Below are positions 52,386-61,861 of a stretch of 64,000 nucleotides of DNA, piece after piece (position 1 is the stretch's first letter; the number at the start of each line of letters is the position of its first letter). The notes beneath the pieces were generated by a model. The model saw only the letters and a list, made by a program, of their open reading frames with translations. It ran no database searches and had not been told where the DNA came from. The translations under genes and the position numbers were made by a program. The DNA is taken from positions 62,001 through 126,000 of the forward strand of contig CAWBIT010000009.1 of the NCBI GenBank assembly GCA_963789025.1, written 5' to 3'. Origin of the DNA: AP-15 sp963789025. GTDB taxonomy: Bacteria > Pseudomonadota > Alphaproteobacteria > ATCC43930 > CGMCC-115725.

Positions 52386-54098
52386 ATGCCTCGCAAAGAA
52401 CTCGCGGTCGATAACGTGGCCGAGGCTTATCTCGCGCTGCTCGCCGAGCGCGGGGTCGAGTATCTGTTCGCCAATGCGGGCACCGATTTCGCACCGCTCG
52501 TCGAGGCGTTCGCGAAGGCGGCGCGGACCGGGATGCCGGTGCCGCAGCCGGTGCTCGCAACGCACGAGAACCTCGCCTTCTCGATGGCGCATGGATACGC
52601 GATGGTGACGCGGCGGGTGCCGGCGGTCATGGTGCATGTCAGTGTCGGAACTGCGAACGGCATTTGCGGCGCCCTCAACGCAGCGCGCGAAAACGTGCCG
52701 ATCTTCCTCACCGCCGGCCGCTCGCCGCTGACCGAGAGCGGGCTTCCGGGAGCCCGTGACGTCTATATCCACTGGGCGCAGGAGATGTTCGACCAGGCCG
52801 GCATGCTGCGCGAGGCTGTCAAATGGGACTACGAATTGCGCAATGGCCAGCAGCTCGAAACGGTAATCGACCGTGCCCTCTCGATCGCGACGACCCCGCC
52901 CGGCGGGCCGGTCTATTTGTCATTGCCGCGCGAAGTTCTGGCGGCGCCACTGCCGGGCTTTTCCTACGATAGGCCCGCGCGTCGCGTCGCCGCCGCCCCG
53001 CCGGGCCCCGACAAGGGAGCGATCGAGGAAGCGGCGCGCATACTCGGCGCGGCCGAAAACCCGCTGATCATCACGGCCAGCGCCGGGCGCGACCCGGCTT
53101 CGGTCGAAGCTCTCGCCGATTTCGCCCGGCGCTTCGCGATCCCGGTCGTGCAGCACCGTCCGCGTCATTTGTGCCTTCCCGCCGACCATGCGTGCCATCT
53201 GGGCTATGATGCGGGCCCCTATCTCGCCGGCGCCGACGCGATCATCGTTCTCGAATGCGATGTGCCGTGGATCCCGAGCCTCGAAGCGCCGCGGCCCGAT
53301 TGCCGCGTCATTCATCTCGGCGTCGATCCGCTGTTTTCGCGTTATCCGATCCGCGGTTTTCCGTGCGACCTCGCAGTGACCGGAGTCGCCGCAACGGCGT
53401 TGCCGGAGCTCGGCGCCGCCCTCGACCGGCACGTTACGGCCGCCGCCGTGTCGGAACGGCGGCACCACGTCGCCGAACGGCGCGAGGCGCTCGTCGCCGG
53501 GTGGCAGAAGACGCGCGAAAGCGTCGCGAGCATGCGCCCGATCCACATGGCCTGGGCCAGCGCCTGCATCGCCCGGGTCAAGCCCGAGGATGCGATCCTC
53601 GTCAACGAATACACTTTGATGCCCGAGCATTGCGGGTCGAACCTTCCGGGGAGCTACTTTGGTTCGAGCACGGCGTCGGGTCTCGGCTGGGGCGGCGGCG
53701 CCGCGCTCGGCGCCAAGCTCGCCGCGCGCGACCGCCTGGTGATTGCCGTCCTCGGCGACGGCTCACACCTGTTCGGCAACCCGGTCGCCGTCCACCATGC
53801 CTCGGCGATGCACAAATTGCCGGTGCTGTTCGTCGTCATGAACAATTCGATGTGGGGTGCGGTGCGCCGCGCCACCGTGGGGATGTACCCGCAGGGTGAA
53901 GCCGCGCGCAGCAACAAGCCGCCCCTGATCGACCTCGACGAATTACCGGCCTTTGAGCAGGTCTGTGCCGCCGCCGGCGGCTATGGCGAGCGGGTCGAGG
54001 ACCCGGCCGCCCTGCCGGCAGCGCTCGACCGCGCTGTGCGCGCCGTCACCGTCGAAAAGCGCCAAGCGCTCCTCAACGTGATCTGCCGCGGCGTATAG
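52386..54098 (+). CDS. thiamine diphosphate-dependent enzyme (acetolactate synthase-like)
   Basis: A 570-residue ThDP enzyme with the three domains of the acetohydroxyacid synthase/benzoylformate decarboxylase group. The catalytic glutamate is in A-T-H-E-N-L-A-F-S-M-A-H-G-Y-A. The ThDP motif starts at G-D-G-S-H-L-F and ends at N-N-S-M-W-G. The central cofactor domain has weak conservation. The reaction may be decarboxylation of a 2-oxo acid, but it cannot be fixed. Confidence 0.88.
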   Translation: MPRKELAVDNVAEAYLALLAERGVEYLFANAGTDFAPLVEAFAKAARTGMPVPQPVLATHENLAFSMAHGYAMVTRRVPAVMVHVSVGTANGICGALNAARENVPIFLTAGRSPLTESGLPGARDVYIHWAQEMFDQAGMLREAVKWDYELRNGQQLETVIDRALSIATTPPGGPVYLSLPREVLAAPLPGFSYDRPARRVAAAPPGPDKGAIEEAARILGAAENPLIITASAGRDPASVEALADFARRFAIPVVQHRPRHLCLPADHACHLGYDAGPYLAGADAIIVLECDVPWIPSLEAPRPDCRVIHLGVDPLFSRYPIRGFPCDLAVTGVAATALPELGAALDRHVTAAAVSERRHHVAERREALVAGWQKTRESVASMRPIHMAWASACIARVKPEDAILVNEYTLMPEHCGSNLPGSYFGSSTASGLGWGGGAALGAKLAARDRLVIAVLGDGSHLFGNPVAVHHASAMHKLPVLFVVMNNSMWGAVRRATVGMYPQGEAARSNKPPLIDLDELPAFEQVCAAAGGYGERVEDPAALPAALDRAVRAVTVEKRQALLNVICRGV

Positions 54099-54107
54099 GG
54101 AGCCAAG

Positions 54108-54746
54108 TCAGAACGGAGGCGGCTTGGTCACCTGGAAGCTCTGCCGCGTCTCCATCTGCTTGACCCAGTTCTGCAATTTCGGGTGCTCCGCCATTGGTTC
54201 GCGGCCTTCCGGCACGTTGCCGAAGTAATAGAGCAGCGGGATGACCATCAAATCGGCGAGGCTGACATGGGCGCCGGTGAGGAACCGGTGGTCCTCCATC
54301 AGGCGGTCGATTTCCGACAGGCATAGCCGGGCGCGCGGCAACGCCGCCTCGATCACCTCCTCGTCCGATGTGCCGCCGAGAAGACGCGGCACCAATACGC
54401 GGTTGAACAGGATCGCGCCGGCAATGCTGGGCCCGGCATAGGCGTCGACAATGCCGATGATCTGGTTCATCCGGGACCATTCGTGCACGTCTTCGGGCTG
54501 CAGCGGCGTTCCTGCGAAGCGCTCGTCGACATAGCGCATGATCGCTTGCGTCTCGTAGAGGGCAAAACCGTCATGCTCGAAGGCGGGGATCTTGGCGAAG
54601 GGTTGGCGCGAGAGGTGCGGCTCTTGCCGGTGGGCGCCGATCGGCACGTCGACCAACTCGTGCGTGACGCCTTTTTCCGCCAGAGCGAGCCGCGCGCTCC
54701 ACACATAGGTGCTGCCGGGAGGGCCGTAGACGATCGGGTGCGCCAT
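54108..54746 (-). CDS. glutathione S-transferase family protein
   Basis: A 212-residue GST. The N-terminal domain starts Y-G-P-P-G-S-T-Y-V-W-S-A-R-L-A-L-A-E-K-G and includes F-A-K-I-P-A-F and Y-E-T-Q-A-I-M-R-Y. The C-terminal helical domain has V-S-L-A-D-L-M-V-I-P. It is convergent with the ThDP enzyme gene, and the SPFH gene ends 12 bases upstream on the same strand. Confidence 0.9.
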   Translation of the reverse strand: MAHPIVYGPPGSTYVWSARLALAEKGVTHELVDVPIGAHRQEPHLSRQPFAKIPAFEHDGFALYETQAIMRYVDERFAGTPLQPEDVHEWSRMNQIIGIVDAYAGPSIAGAILFNRVLVPRLLGGTSDEEVIEAALPRARLCLSEIDRLMEDHRFLTGAHVSLADLMVIPLLYYFGNVPEGREPMAEHPKLQNWVKQMETRQSFQVTKPPPF

Positions 54747-54758
54747 GGCGATGCACAG

Positions 54759-56546
54759 TCACTTCTTCGAGGATTGCCCGCTCAGCGCCGGCGTGGCGCC
54801 GCCGCCGTTGTTGAGCAGCGCGCCGAAGATCGCCGCAGCGCTGTCGAGGCTCGCGCCCTGGCCCCCGGTGGACACCACCGTCTGCGGCACCAGCCGCCCG
54901 ATCAGTGAAACGACTTCAGGTTTTTCCTGGATGGTTTTCAGCAATTGTTGGACGAGTGTGATCGTCAGCACTCGGTCCTGCCCAAGCACATCGGCCTGCG
55001 CGCGCTGACCTTGGGCCACTTCCTCGAGCTCGAGCTTCTGCCCTTCGCCGCGAAGCTTTGCAGCGTTCTTGTTCTGCTCGGAGACCTGAACGCCGATCAC
55101 CGCCTCGACGAGCTGATGCTGCTGTTCGGCGGTCGCCCGAGCCTTTTCGGTCTCGATCCGTTGCGTCTGCGCCTTCTGCTCCTGCTGGTAGGTGACCTGG
55201 AGCTGATCGGCCAATTGCTGGCGCTTTCGCGAAACCAGCAGCTCGGGCGGCAAGGCCGGATCACCGAACTTGACTTCCTTGATGACGATCCCTGCCCGCA
55301 ATCCCTCGGGGCGGATCGCATCTTCGACCGCGTGCTCGAGCTCGGCGCGATTGTCGGCGAGGTCCAGGACGTGCCGGCCTTGGGCGCCCACGACGTTGCG
55401 GACAATCGAGCGGATCGTCGGGACCATAATGTTGTTCTCGATCTCGGGCAGCCCGCCGACCGACGCGACGACAAAGGGCGCGTTGTCGGGGGTCACCTGG
55501 GCGAGAACTCGCAGCTCGAGCGGCACCAGCCATCCCTCGACGACCAAGGTGATCGCCGGGTCGGCCGACCCCGGCGGCACCGGAACATCCTGCTCGTGTT
55601 GCGACTGGGTCAGGCTGCCCGCCTGATCGAGGCTCAGATCGATGGAACGTCTCTTGTAGCCGCCTTTGAACTCCCAGGTCTGCACCCGAGTGCTCATCAT
55701 CGTGACCTTGTAAGCCGCCTCATTGGCGTAATAGCGCCCGGGTTGCAGCGCCTTTTCCCAGATTCCGATGCAGCCGACCGGCACGAGGATCGCGGTGAGC
55801 TTGCCTTCATCGGTTTTTGCTTCCTTGGCGACAACGGCTTCGCCGCTCGCATTCGTCGACACCATCTTCTGCTGGCAGGAGGCCGGCTTGTCTGCGGCCA
55901 GGTTGCCGAAATGCACCGAGTTGACCACGTTGGATTTGACGACGCCGACAAAGCCTTCGGCGACATCGACGGCGTTATAGACGCTGATGTCCCACAGATA
56001 CGTGTTGAGCCGGTAATTTCCCGGCGTCAGGACCGTCGTCTGCGGTCCCCGCTGACCGCCATGAGTGAGAAAGTACTCGGCGTCGAGCATATCCAGCTCA
56101 TGCCCGGCGGCAAACGCATCGGCCAGAAACTGGTCGGGCCGCAATGGCGCCCCGTCCTTGGCGTTCAGAAACCCGTATTTGCCGGACGGGATGGAAACGA
56201 CCTTCTTGTTTTCGACCTGATAAATGACGTTGACGAGAAACCACGGATGCCAGCCGGGCGTCAGGATCTCCGCCTGCGGCCCCTTTTCCCCATTGGTCGC
56301 GATGATGTGCTCGCCGGGCAGCGAGGTCGTCCCGTAGATCTTGTTCAGTACGGCGATTTCATCCAACTCGACGTGAACGTACGACGTTGCGGCCAGACAG
56401 ATCAGCGCGATCGCCACAAACACGATGCGCAGCGACACCGAGAGCGTCCCAAAATCCGGCCGCGCGCGATTGACGAAGAGGCCGAGGATGCTCGGCGCCA
56501 CCGCTGCGAGTACGAAATACAAAAGTGCTACAACTACCCAGAACAT
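54759..56546 (-). CDS. SPFH/Band 7 domain protein
   Basis: A 595-residue membrane-anchored protein with two N-terminal hydrophobic helices (residues 1-25 and 40-55), a long SPFH region (residues 60-440) and a helical coiled-coil part rich in Q, E, K and A (Q-V-T-Y-Q-Q-E-Q-K-A-Q-T-Q-R-I-E-T-E-K-A-R near residue 465), ending in a Gly-rich tail. It is larger than typical stomatins and resembles flotillin-like scaffolds. Function unknown. Confidence 0.85.
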   Translation of the reverse strand: MFWVVVALLYFVLAAVAPSILGLFVNRARPDFGTLSVSLRIVFVAIALICLAATSYVHVELDEIAVLNKIYGTTSLPGEHIIATNGEKGPQAEILTPGWHPWFLVNVIYQVENKKVVSIPSGKYGFLNAKDGAPLRPDQFLADAFAAGHELDMLDAEYFLTHGGQRGPQTTVLTPGNYRLNTYLWDISVYNAVDVAEGFVGVVKSNVVNSVHFGNLAADKPASCQQKMVSTNASGEAVVAKEAKTDEGKLTAILVPVGCIGIWEKALQPGRYYANEAAYKVTMMSTRVQTWEFKGGYKRRSIDLSLDQAGSLTQSQHEQDVPVPPGSADPAITLVVEGWLVPLELRVLAQVTPDNAPFVVASVGGLPEIENNIMVPTIRSIVRNVVGAQGRHVLDLADNRAELEHAVEDAIRPEGLRAGIVIKEVKFGDPALPPELLVSRKRQQLADQLQVTYQQEQKAQTQRIETEKARATAEQQHQLVEAVIGVQVSEQNKNAAKLRGEGQKLELEEVAQGQRAQADVLGQDRVLTITLVQQLLKTIQEKPEVVSLIGRLVPQTVVSTGGQGASLDSAAAIFGALLNNGGGATPALSGQSSKK

Positions 56547-56580
56547 AAAAACCTCCCCGACCGGGCGTTTTCCGGTCGCA

Positions 56581-57366
56581 TCAGCTCAAGACGAGCTCCG
56601 CGCTGCCGAGACCTGAAACTTCCACCAGGACCCGATCGCCCGCCATCGGATATTGGATCGGGACCATGCTGCCGGTCATGACGATCATTCCGCGGCGCAA
56701 TGGGGTTCCCGCCGCCGCAAGCTTGTCCGCGAGCCAGACAAGCGCGTTCAGCGGGTGGCCCATCACATCGCCGCCGTTTCCGCCGCCGATCTCCTGCCCG
56801 TTGATCGAGAGCCGGGCCGCAGCCCGAGCCAAGTCCTGGTTCCGCCAGCCGGTTACCGGCGTCCCCAGCACGACCCCCGCATTCCATACATTGCCGGCCA
56901 CCATCGCCGCAGCATCGAGCCGCTTGTAATCATAGTGCAAATCCTCGATCAGCTCGATCGCCGCCATGCAGCTGTCGACCGCCGCGGCGATCTCGCCGGG
57001 GCCGTTGCCTTGCGGCAGGTCGTCCCCCAGCCGAAAGGCAATCTCGGTTTCGACCCCGAGGCGGCAATAATCCGCGGCTGCCAGTTCGGCGCGGCCGTGA
57101 TGAACCTCGCGCGCGAAGATCGCGCCGTAGCAGGGCTCGCCGACCCCGCAGAGCTTCTGCATGACAGGCGTCGTAAGCCCGATCTTGTAGCCGGCGATGG
57201 CGCCCCGCCCCTCGGTTTCCTCGATCTCCTGAAAAGCCCGCCGAATGGCGTAAGCCTCGTCGAGATCCTGCGGATAAAGCTCTGCCGGCAATATTTCGAT
57301 ATGCTGGCGGCTGCGGAACAATTCGACTATCCGCTCGGCCTTTTCCCGCACGTCAAGTTCGGTCAT
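56581..57366 (-). CDS. 2-keto-4-pentenoate hydratase family protein
   Basis: A 261-residue member of the MhpD/DmpE/DmpH group (hydratases and 4-oxalocrotonate decarboxylases). The Y-K-I-G-L-T segment and the metal site G-V-E-T-E-I-A-F-R are in place, as are A-A-I-E-L-I-E-D and G-H-P-L-N-A-L-V-W-L-A. It acts in meta-cleavage pathways for aromatic compounds; the other enzymes are not nearby. Confidence 0.87.
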   Translation of the reverse strand: MTELDVREKAERIVELFRSRQHIEILPAELYPQDLDEAYAIRRAFQEIEETEGRGAIAGYKIGLTTPVMQKLCGVGEPCYGAIFAREVHHGRAELAAADYCRLGVETEIAFRLGDDLPQGNGPGEIAAAVDSCMAAIELIEDLHYDYKRLDAAAMVAGNVWNAGVVLGTPVTGWRNQDLARAAARLSINGQEIGGGNGGDVMGHPLNALVWLADKLAAAGTPLRRGMIVMTGSMVPIQYPMAGDRVLVEVSGLGSAELVLS

Positions 57367-57520
57367 CTATATTCTCCGGGAAGTTTTTAACACGAAGAGA
57401 CCGAGACACGGAGTCCTATCGTTCTCCCTGTGCTTTTGCGATGAATCTTTAGGCCGAGTTTGCGGCTCAAGTTCTTTCCGATGGCGGTCATGGCGCCGCT
57501 GGTCTCCTATATAGAGGACC

Positions 57521-58141
57521 ATGGAATCCTTCGTTCAGCCGACGCTCGAATTCATCTCCACGCATTCGAGCTGGGCCTTTCCGGTGATGTTCGTCACCGC
57601 GTTCGGCGAGTCGTTCGCGTTTTTGAGCCTGCTCTTTCCCGGCACCTCGATCCTGATCGTTGCCGGAACCCTGATGTCGGCAGGGTCGCTGCCTTATTGG
57701 CCGGTTCTGGTGGGGGCGGTCATCGGGGCGGTGCTCGGCAACTCGGTCTCGTTTTGGCTCGGTCACCGCTATGGCGGCGGGATCGGCCGGATATGGCCGT
57801 TCACGCGCAACCCGGACCTGCTGCCGAACGGCATGCGATTTTTTCAGAAGCACGGCGGAAAGAGCGTTTTTATCGGCCGCTTTTTCGGCCCGGTGCGCGC
57901 TGTGATACCGCTCGCCGCGGGCATCATGCGCATGCGCCGCGGGCGGTTTTGGTTCGCCAATGTCACCTCGGCGATCGTCTGGGCCCCGATGCTGCTGTTT
58001 GCCGGCGATGCGGTCGGCGATGTCGGCGATCGGCTGATCGGATCCGCGAATACGGTATTGCTCGTCTTTGGCGGCCTGACCGTGTTCGGCGTCATCGCGG
58101 TGGTGTGGGCGATGATGAAGTCCGGCAGATCGCGATCGTGA
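57521..58141 (+). CDS. DedA family membrane protein
   Basis: A 206-residue membrane protein with about five helices. It has the DedA pattern F-G-E-S-F-A-F-L-S-L-L-F-P-G-T and, in the second half, F-I-G-R-F-F-G-P-V-R-A-V-I-P-L-A-A-G, which contains the family's re-entrant arginine motif. DedA proteins are linked to undecaprenyl phosphate or phospholipid flipping and membrane potential maintenance. The nadE gene starts ten bases downstream. Confidence 0.9.
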   Translation: MESFVQPTLEFISTHSSWAFPVMFVTAFGESFAFLSLLFPGTSILIVAGTLMSAGSLPYWPVLVGAVIGAVLGNSVSFWLGHRYGGGIGRIWPFTRNPDLLPNGMRFFQKHGGKSVFIGRFFGPVRAVIPLAAGIMRMRRGRFWFANVTSAIVWAPMLLFAGDAVGDVGDRLIGSANTVLLVFGGLTVFGVIAVVWAMMKSGRSRS

Positions 58142-58151
58142 GGTAGGACGA

Positions 58152-60204
58152 ATGCCCTCGTTCTTTTCGCCTTACAGCCACGAATTCGTCCGCGTCGGAA
58201 CCTGCGTTCCGCATGTCGCCGTCGCCGATCCGCGGCAGAACGCCGACAATGTGCTGGAGCTCCTCGCCGCCGGCGACAAGGCCCGCATCGGCTTGATGGT
58301 GTTCCCGGAGCTCGGGATTTCCGCCTATGCGATCGATGATCTGTTGTTCCAGGACGCGGTGCTCGACGAAGTGGAGCGGCAGCTCGATCGCCTGATCTCG
58401 GCCAGCCGCGACCTCTTCCCGGTCTTTGTCGTCGGGGCGCCGTTGCGTCACCGGGGACACCTCTACAATTGCGGCGTGGTCATCCATCGCGGAATGCTGC
58501 TGGGCGTCGTGCCTAAGGTCTATCTGCCGAATTACCGCGAATTTTACGAGTGCCGGCAACTCACCTCCGGCGAGGACATCGTCGGTCATTCAATCGAAAT
58601 ATCCGGACACGAAGCCCCCTTCGGCCGAGATCTGCTGTTCGCCGGCCGCGGAAGCGCGGCGTTCAAGTTCCACGTCGAGATCTGCGAGGATCTGTGGGTG
58701 CCGCACCCGCCGAGCACCGATGCGGCGCTCGCCGGGGCCGAAATCCTGCTGAATCTGTCGGCCAGCAACATCACGATCGGCAAATCGGACATGCGCCGCC
58801 TGTTGTGCGCATCGCAAGCTTCCCGCTGCATCGCGGCTTATGCCTACTCCGCCGCCGGCGCCGGCAAGTCGACGACCGACCTCGCCTGGGACGGCCAGGC
58901 CGGCATCTTCGAGTTGAGCGTTCTGCTCGCCGAAACCGAGCGCTTCTCGCCCGACCCCGAGATGGCGGTCGCCGATGTTGATCTCGGCCGCATCCGCCAG
59001 GAGCGGATGCGCACGAACACCTTCGGCGACAATGCGCGGCACTTGAGAGACAAGCGCCCCGGGTTTCGCATCGTCGCGTTCGAGTTCGCCGCGCCGGATG
59101 AAGCTCTCGAATTGCGCCGGGCGGTCGAGCGCTTCCCGTATGTGCCGGCGGATCCGGCAATGCTGCGCGAGAACTGCTACGAGGCCTACAACATCCAGGT
59201 CCAGGGCCTCGCGCAGCGCCTGCAGGCAACGGGCTTGAAGAAGCTCGTCATTGGCGTCTCGGGCGGGCTCGAACTCGACCCAGGCATTGATCGTCTCGGC
59301 GCGGGTGATGGATCGGCTCGGAATGCCGCGCACCAACGTCCTCTCCTATACGCTCCCCGGTTTTGCGACGAGCAAGACGACAAAGGCCAACGCCTGGCGG
59401 CTGATGAAGGCGCTCGGCGTCACCGGTGCGGAGATCGACATCCGGCCGGCAGCGCAGCAGATGCTGAAGGACATCGGGCACGCCTCGGCCACCGGCGAAG
59501 CCCTCTACGACGTGACCTTCGAGAATGTCCAGGCCGGGTTGCGCACCGACTATCTGTTCCGGTTGGCGAACCACAATGGCGGGTTGGTGGTCGGCACGGG
59601 CGACCTCTCCGAGCTCGGCCTCGGATGGTGCACCTACGGGGTCGGCGATCAGATGTCGCATTACACCCCGAATGCCTCGGTCTCCAAGACCCTGATCCAG
59701 CATTTGATCCGATTTGTCGCAGCCTCGGGCGATGTCGACGAGGAAACCGCGCGCGTTCTCCACGATATCCTCGCGACCGAGATTTCACCGGAGCTGGTGC
59801 CTCCCGGCGCCGACGGGGTCATCCAATCGACAGAGAGCATCGTCGGGCCCTATGCATTGCAGGATTTTAACCTGTTTTATGCAACGCGGTTCGGCTTCCG
59901 GCCCTCCAAAATCGCCTATCTCTCGTGGAATGCCTGGAGCGACCCGGAACGCGGCCGCTGGCCGCCCAACATTCCCGATGCGGCAAAGCGCGCGTACAAT
60001 CTTTCCGAAATCAAGCAATGGCTGCGCGTATTCCTTTACCGCTTCTTCGAGCTCAGCCAGTTCAAGCGGTCGGCTTTGCCCAACGGCCCGAAAATCTCGT
60101 CGGGCGGCTCGCTGTCGCCGCGCGGCGACTGGCGCGCCCCCTCCGACGCCACCGCCAAAGTCTGGCTCGAAGAGCTCGAAGCCGCCGTCCCCGACAGCGA
60201 ATAA
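58152..60204 (+). pseudogene. nadE: glutamine-dependent NAD+ synthetase with a +1 frameshift
   Basis: With one base removed this is a full-length 683-residue enzyme. The N-terminal glutaminase has the nitrilase triad (F-P-E-L-G-I-S, P-K-V-Y-L-P-N-Y, V-E-I-C-E-D-L-W). The synthetase domain continues in the +1 frame with S-T-Q-A-L-I-V. The break lies at 59271-59274: GGGCTCGAACTCGACC replaces the expected GGGCTCGACTCGACC, exactly in the ATP motif S-G-G-L-D-S-T. The rest is well conserved (G-T-G-D-L-S-E-L-G-L, Y-L-S-W-N-A-W). It may be a sequencing error, since NAD synthetase is usually essential. Confidence 0.85.
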
Positions 60205-60215
60205 CCCGGCCCTCG

Positions 60216-60350
60216 CTGATTTCGCTGTTAATACAGCGAAATAACAGCCAGCAGGACAAGTCTGCCGCGCAAAACCGTCGCGTTTTGCCCAAGCGGCGGC
60301 CAAAAAACAGCCAGGAACAGCCAGCAATTTTGCTGTTCTTTGTTGGTAAT
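60216..60350. repeat. AT-richer segment with CTGTT/AACAG repeats
   Basis: The segment starts with TTCGCTGTTAATACAGCGAA, a perfect inverted repeat, and contains several further AACAGCC and GCTGTT copies (for example AACAGCCAGGAACAGCCAGC and TTTTGCTGTTC). It sits in a 390-base gap between nadE and the SDR gene. No gene is seen in this gap. The pattern looks like a dispersed element or a remnant of one. Confidence 0.45.
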
Positions 60351-60594
60351 TGCGTCATCCATCCAAAACTAACCCCAAAACCTCGGGCTACTTAACGCTT
60401 TACGGTCGAGGGATCTCTCCGTGGCGCGGAGCTCCCTCGTCGCAATACCAATCCGGTCGAAACGAGCACGACGATACCATGCCATTATGGCAATTTCGCG
60501 GTGAAGCGCGCGGCTCGACAATGCTGCCGATGGACAAGACACCACGTAGGTGCGACGCTGGTTTTTCTGGGTTTTGAATTCGGGGGGAGCGGTA

Positions 60595-61398
60595 ATGAAC
60601 CGTCTCGACGGCAAGGTCGCGCTGGTTTCGGGGGCGGCGCGCGGGATCGGCGCAGAGACCGCGCGGCTGATGGCCGAAGCCGGCGCCAAGGTCGCGATCG
60701 GCGATGTGCTCGACGAGCGCGGGTGCGACACCGTGCGTGCGATCGAGAGTGCCGGGGCCGCGGCGACTTACACGCGTCTCGACGTTACCCGCGAGGAGGA
60801 TTGGACCGCGGCGATCACCGCCGTCACCGATCGTTTCGGCGGCCTCGACATTCTCGTCAACAATGCCGGCGTTTTTCTCGGCATCAACATCGAGGAGGCA
60901 ACCCTCGCCGATTGGCACCGCCTCTGCGCCGTCAACCTGACGGGCGTGTTTCTGGGCACCAAGCTCGCGTTGCCGGCATTGCGCGACAGCGCGCAACGCA
61001 GCCCGCACGGCAGTGCGATCGTCAATCGGTCTTCGGTGGCCGGTCTCGTCGGCTCGTCGAACGATCCGCTCTATTCGATGACCAAGGGTGGGGTCACTTT
61101 GTTCACCAAATCGGCGGCGCTCGAATTCGCCCGCAAGGGCTACCGGATCCGCGTCAACTCGATCCACCCCGGCACGACCGAAACCGATATGGGCGACCAG
61201 GTCCTCGCGATACGTGCGCGAAATCTCGGCACCAACGACCTCGAACCGGCCCGGCAGCAGGCGCTGACCCGCATCCCGATCGGCCGCATGGGAACCGTGA
61301 CCGACATCGCCAAGGGCATCGTTTTCCTCACCTCAGACGACGCCGCCTTCATGACCGGCGCGGGTCTCGTCGTCGATGGCGGCACCACCGCGCAGTGA
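60595..61398 (+). CDS. SDR family NAD(P)-dependent oxidoreductase
   Basis: A 267-residue classical short-chain dehydrogenase. The cofactor motif G-A-A-R-G-I-G (T-G-x-x-x-G-x-G type), N-N-A-G, the catalytic serine in N-R-S-S-V-A-G and Y-S-M-T-K are all present. A GGGGGGAG ribosome site precedes the ATG at 60595. The last 82 residues are nearly repeated by the fragment at 63519. Confidence 0.92.
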   Translation: MNRLDGKVALVSGAARGIGAETARLMAEAGAKVAIGDVLDERGCDTVRAIESAGAAATYTRLDVTREEDWTAAITAVTDRFGGLDILVNNAGVFLGINIEEATLADWHRLCAVNLTGVFLGTKLALPALRDSAQRSPHGSAIVNRSSVAGLVGSSNDPLYSMTKGGVTLFTKSAALEFARKGYRIRVNSIHPGTTETDMGDQVLAIRARNLGTNDLEPARQQALTRIPIGRMGTVTDIAKGIVFLTSDDAAFMTGAGLVVDGGTTAQ

Positions 61399-61861
61399 CA
61401 GGCGCAGGCTCGAGAATTGCAGTCATAGCGTGCTCTACTCTAGTCCGGGATATAGACGTGTCCGATATCGCAGGATGCGCGATTCAGTTTAGTCAACTGT
61501 CAGTGCGTCAGGCGAAGCTGACGTGATCCAGCCGGTGGAAGTCCGGTCCAGGTAAGGGGTAGCGCCCGCCTGGTAGCGAGTGTTGCGTGGTCGTCGGCGA
61601 CGACGGTTGCGAAGCGTACGCAGCGATCGTGTGGGGTGGGCTATTGAGCCGCGAAAGTTACACATCGCAGAGGCCGAGGCCGTTGACAGCGCCGAAGGCA
61701 ACATGGGCAGCGCCGCTATCGCGAGGCGCTGTCGCTCTGCCGTGGTCGAAGACCCCATCACGCAGGAAGGGAGCACGTCGGAACCTGAGAGATCTCGTGT
61801 CCCGCCGGGCGGTCGCGGCCGCATCGGTCCGCGTCGGGAAGGTGATGAGCTTTAGCCGGCG

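Noticed and set aside
54945..56681. 578-codon open frame on the plus strand
   Set aside because: Antisense shadow of the SPFH gene; no recognisable domain.
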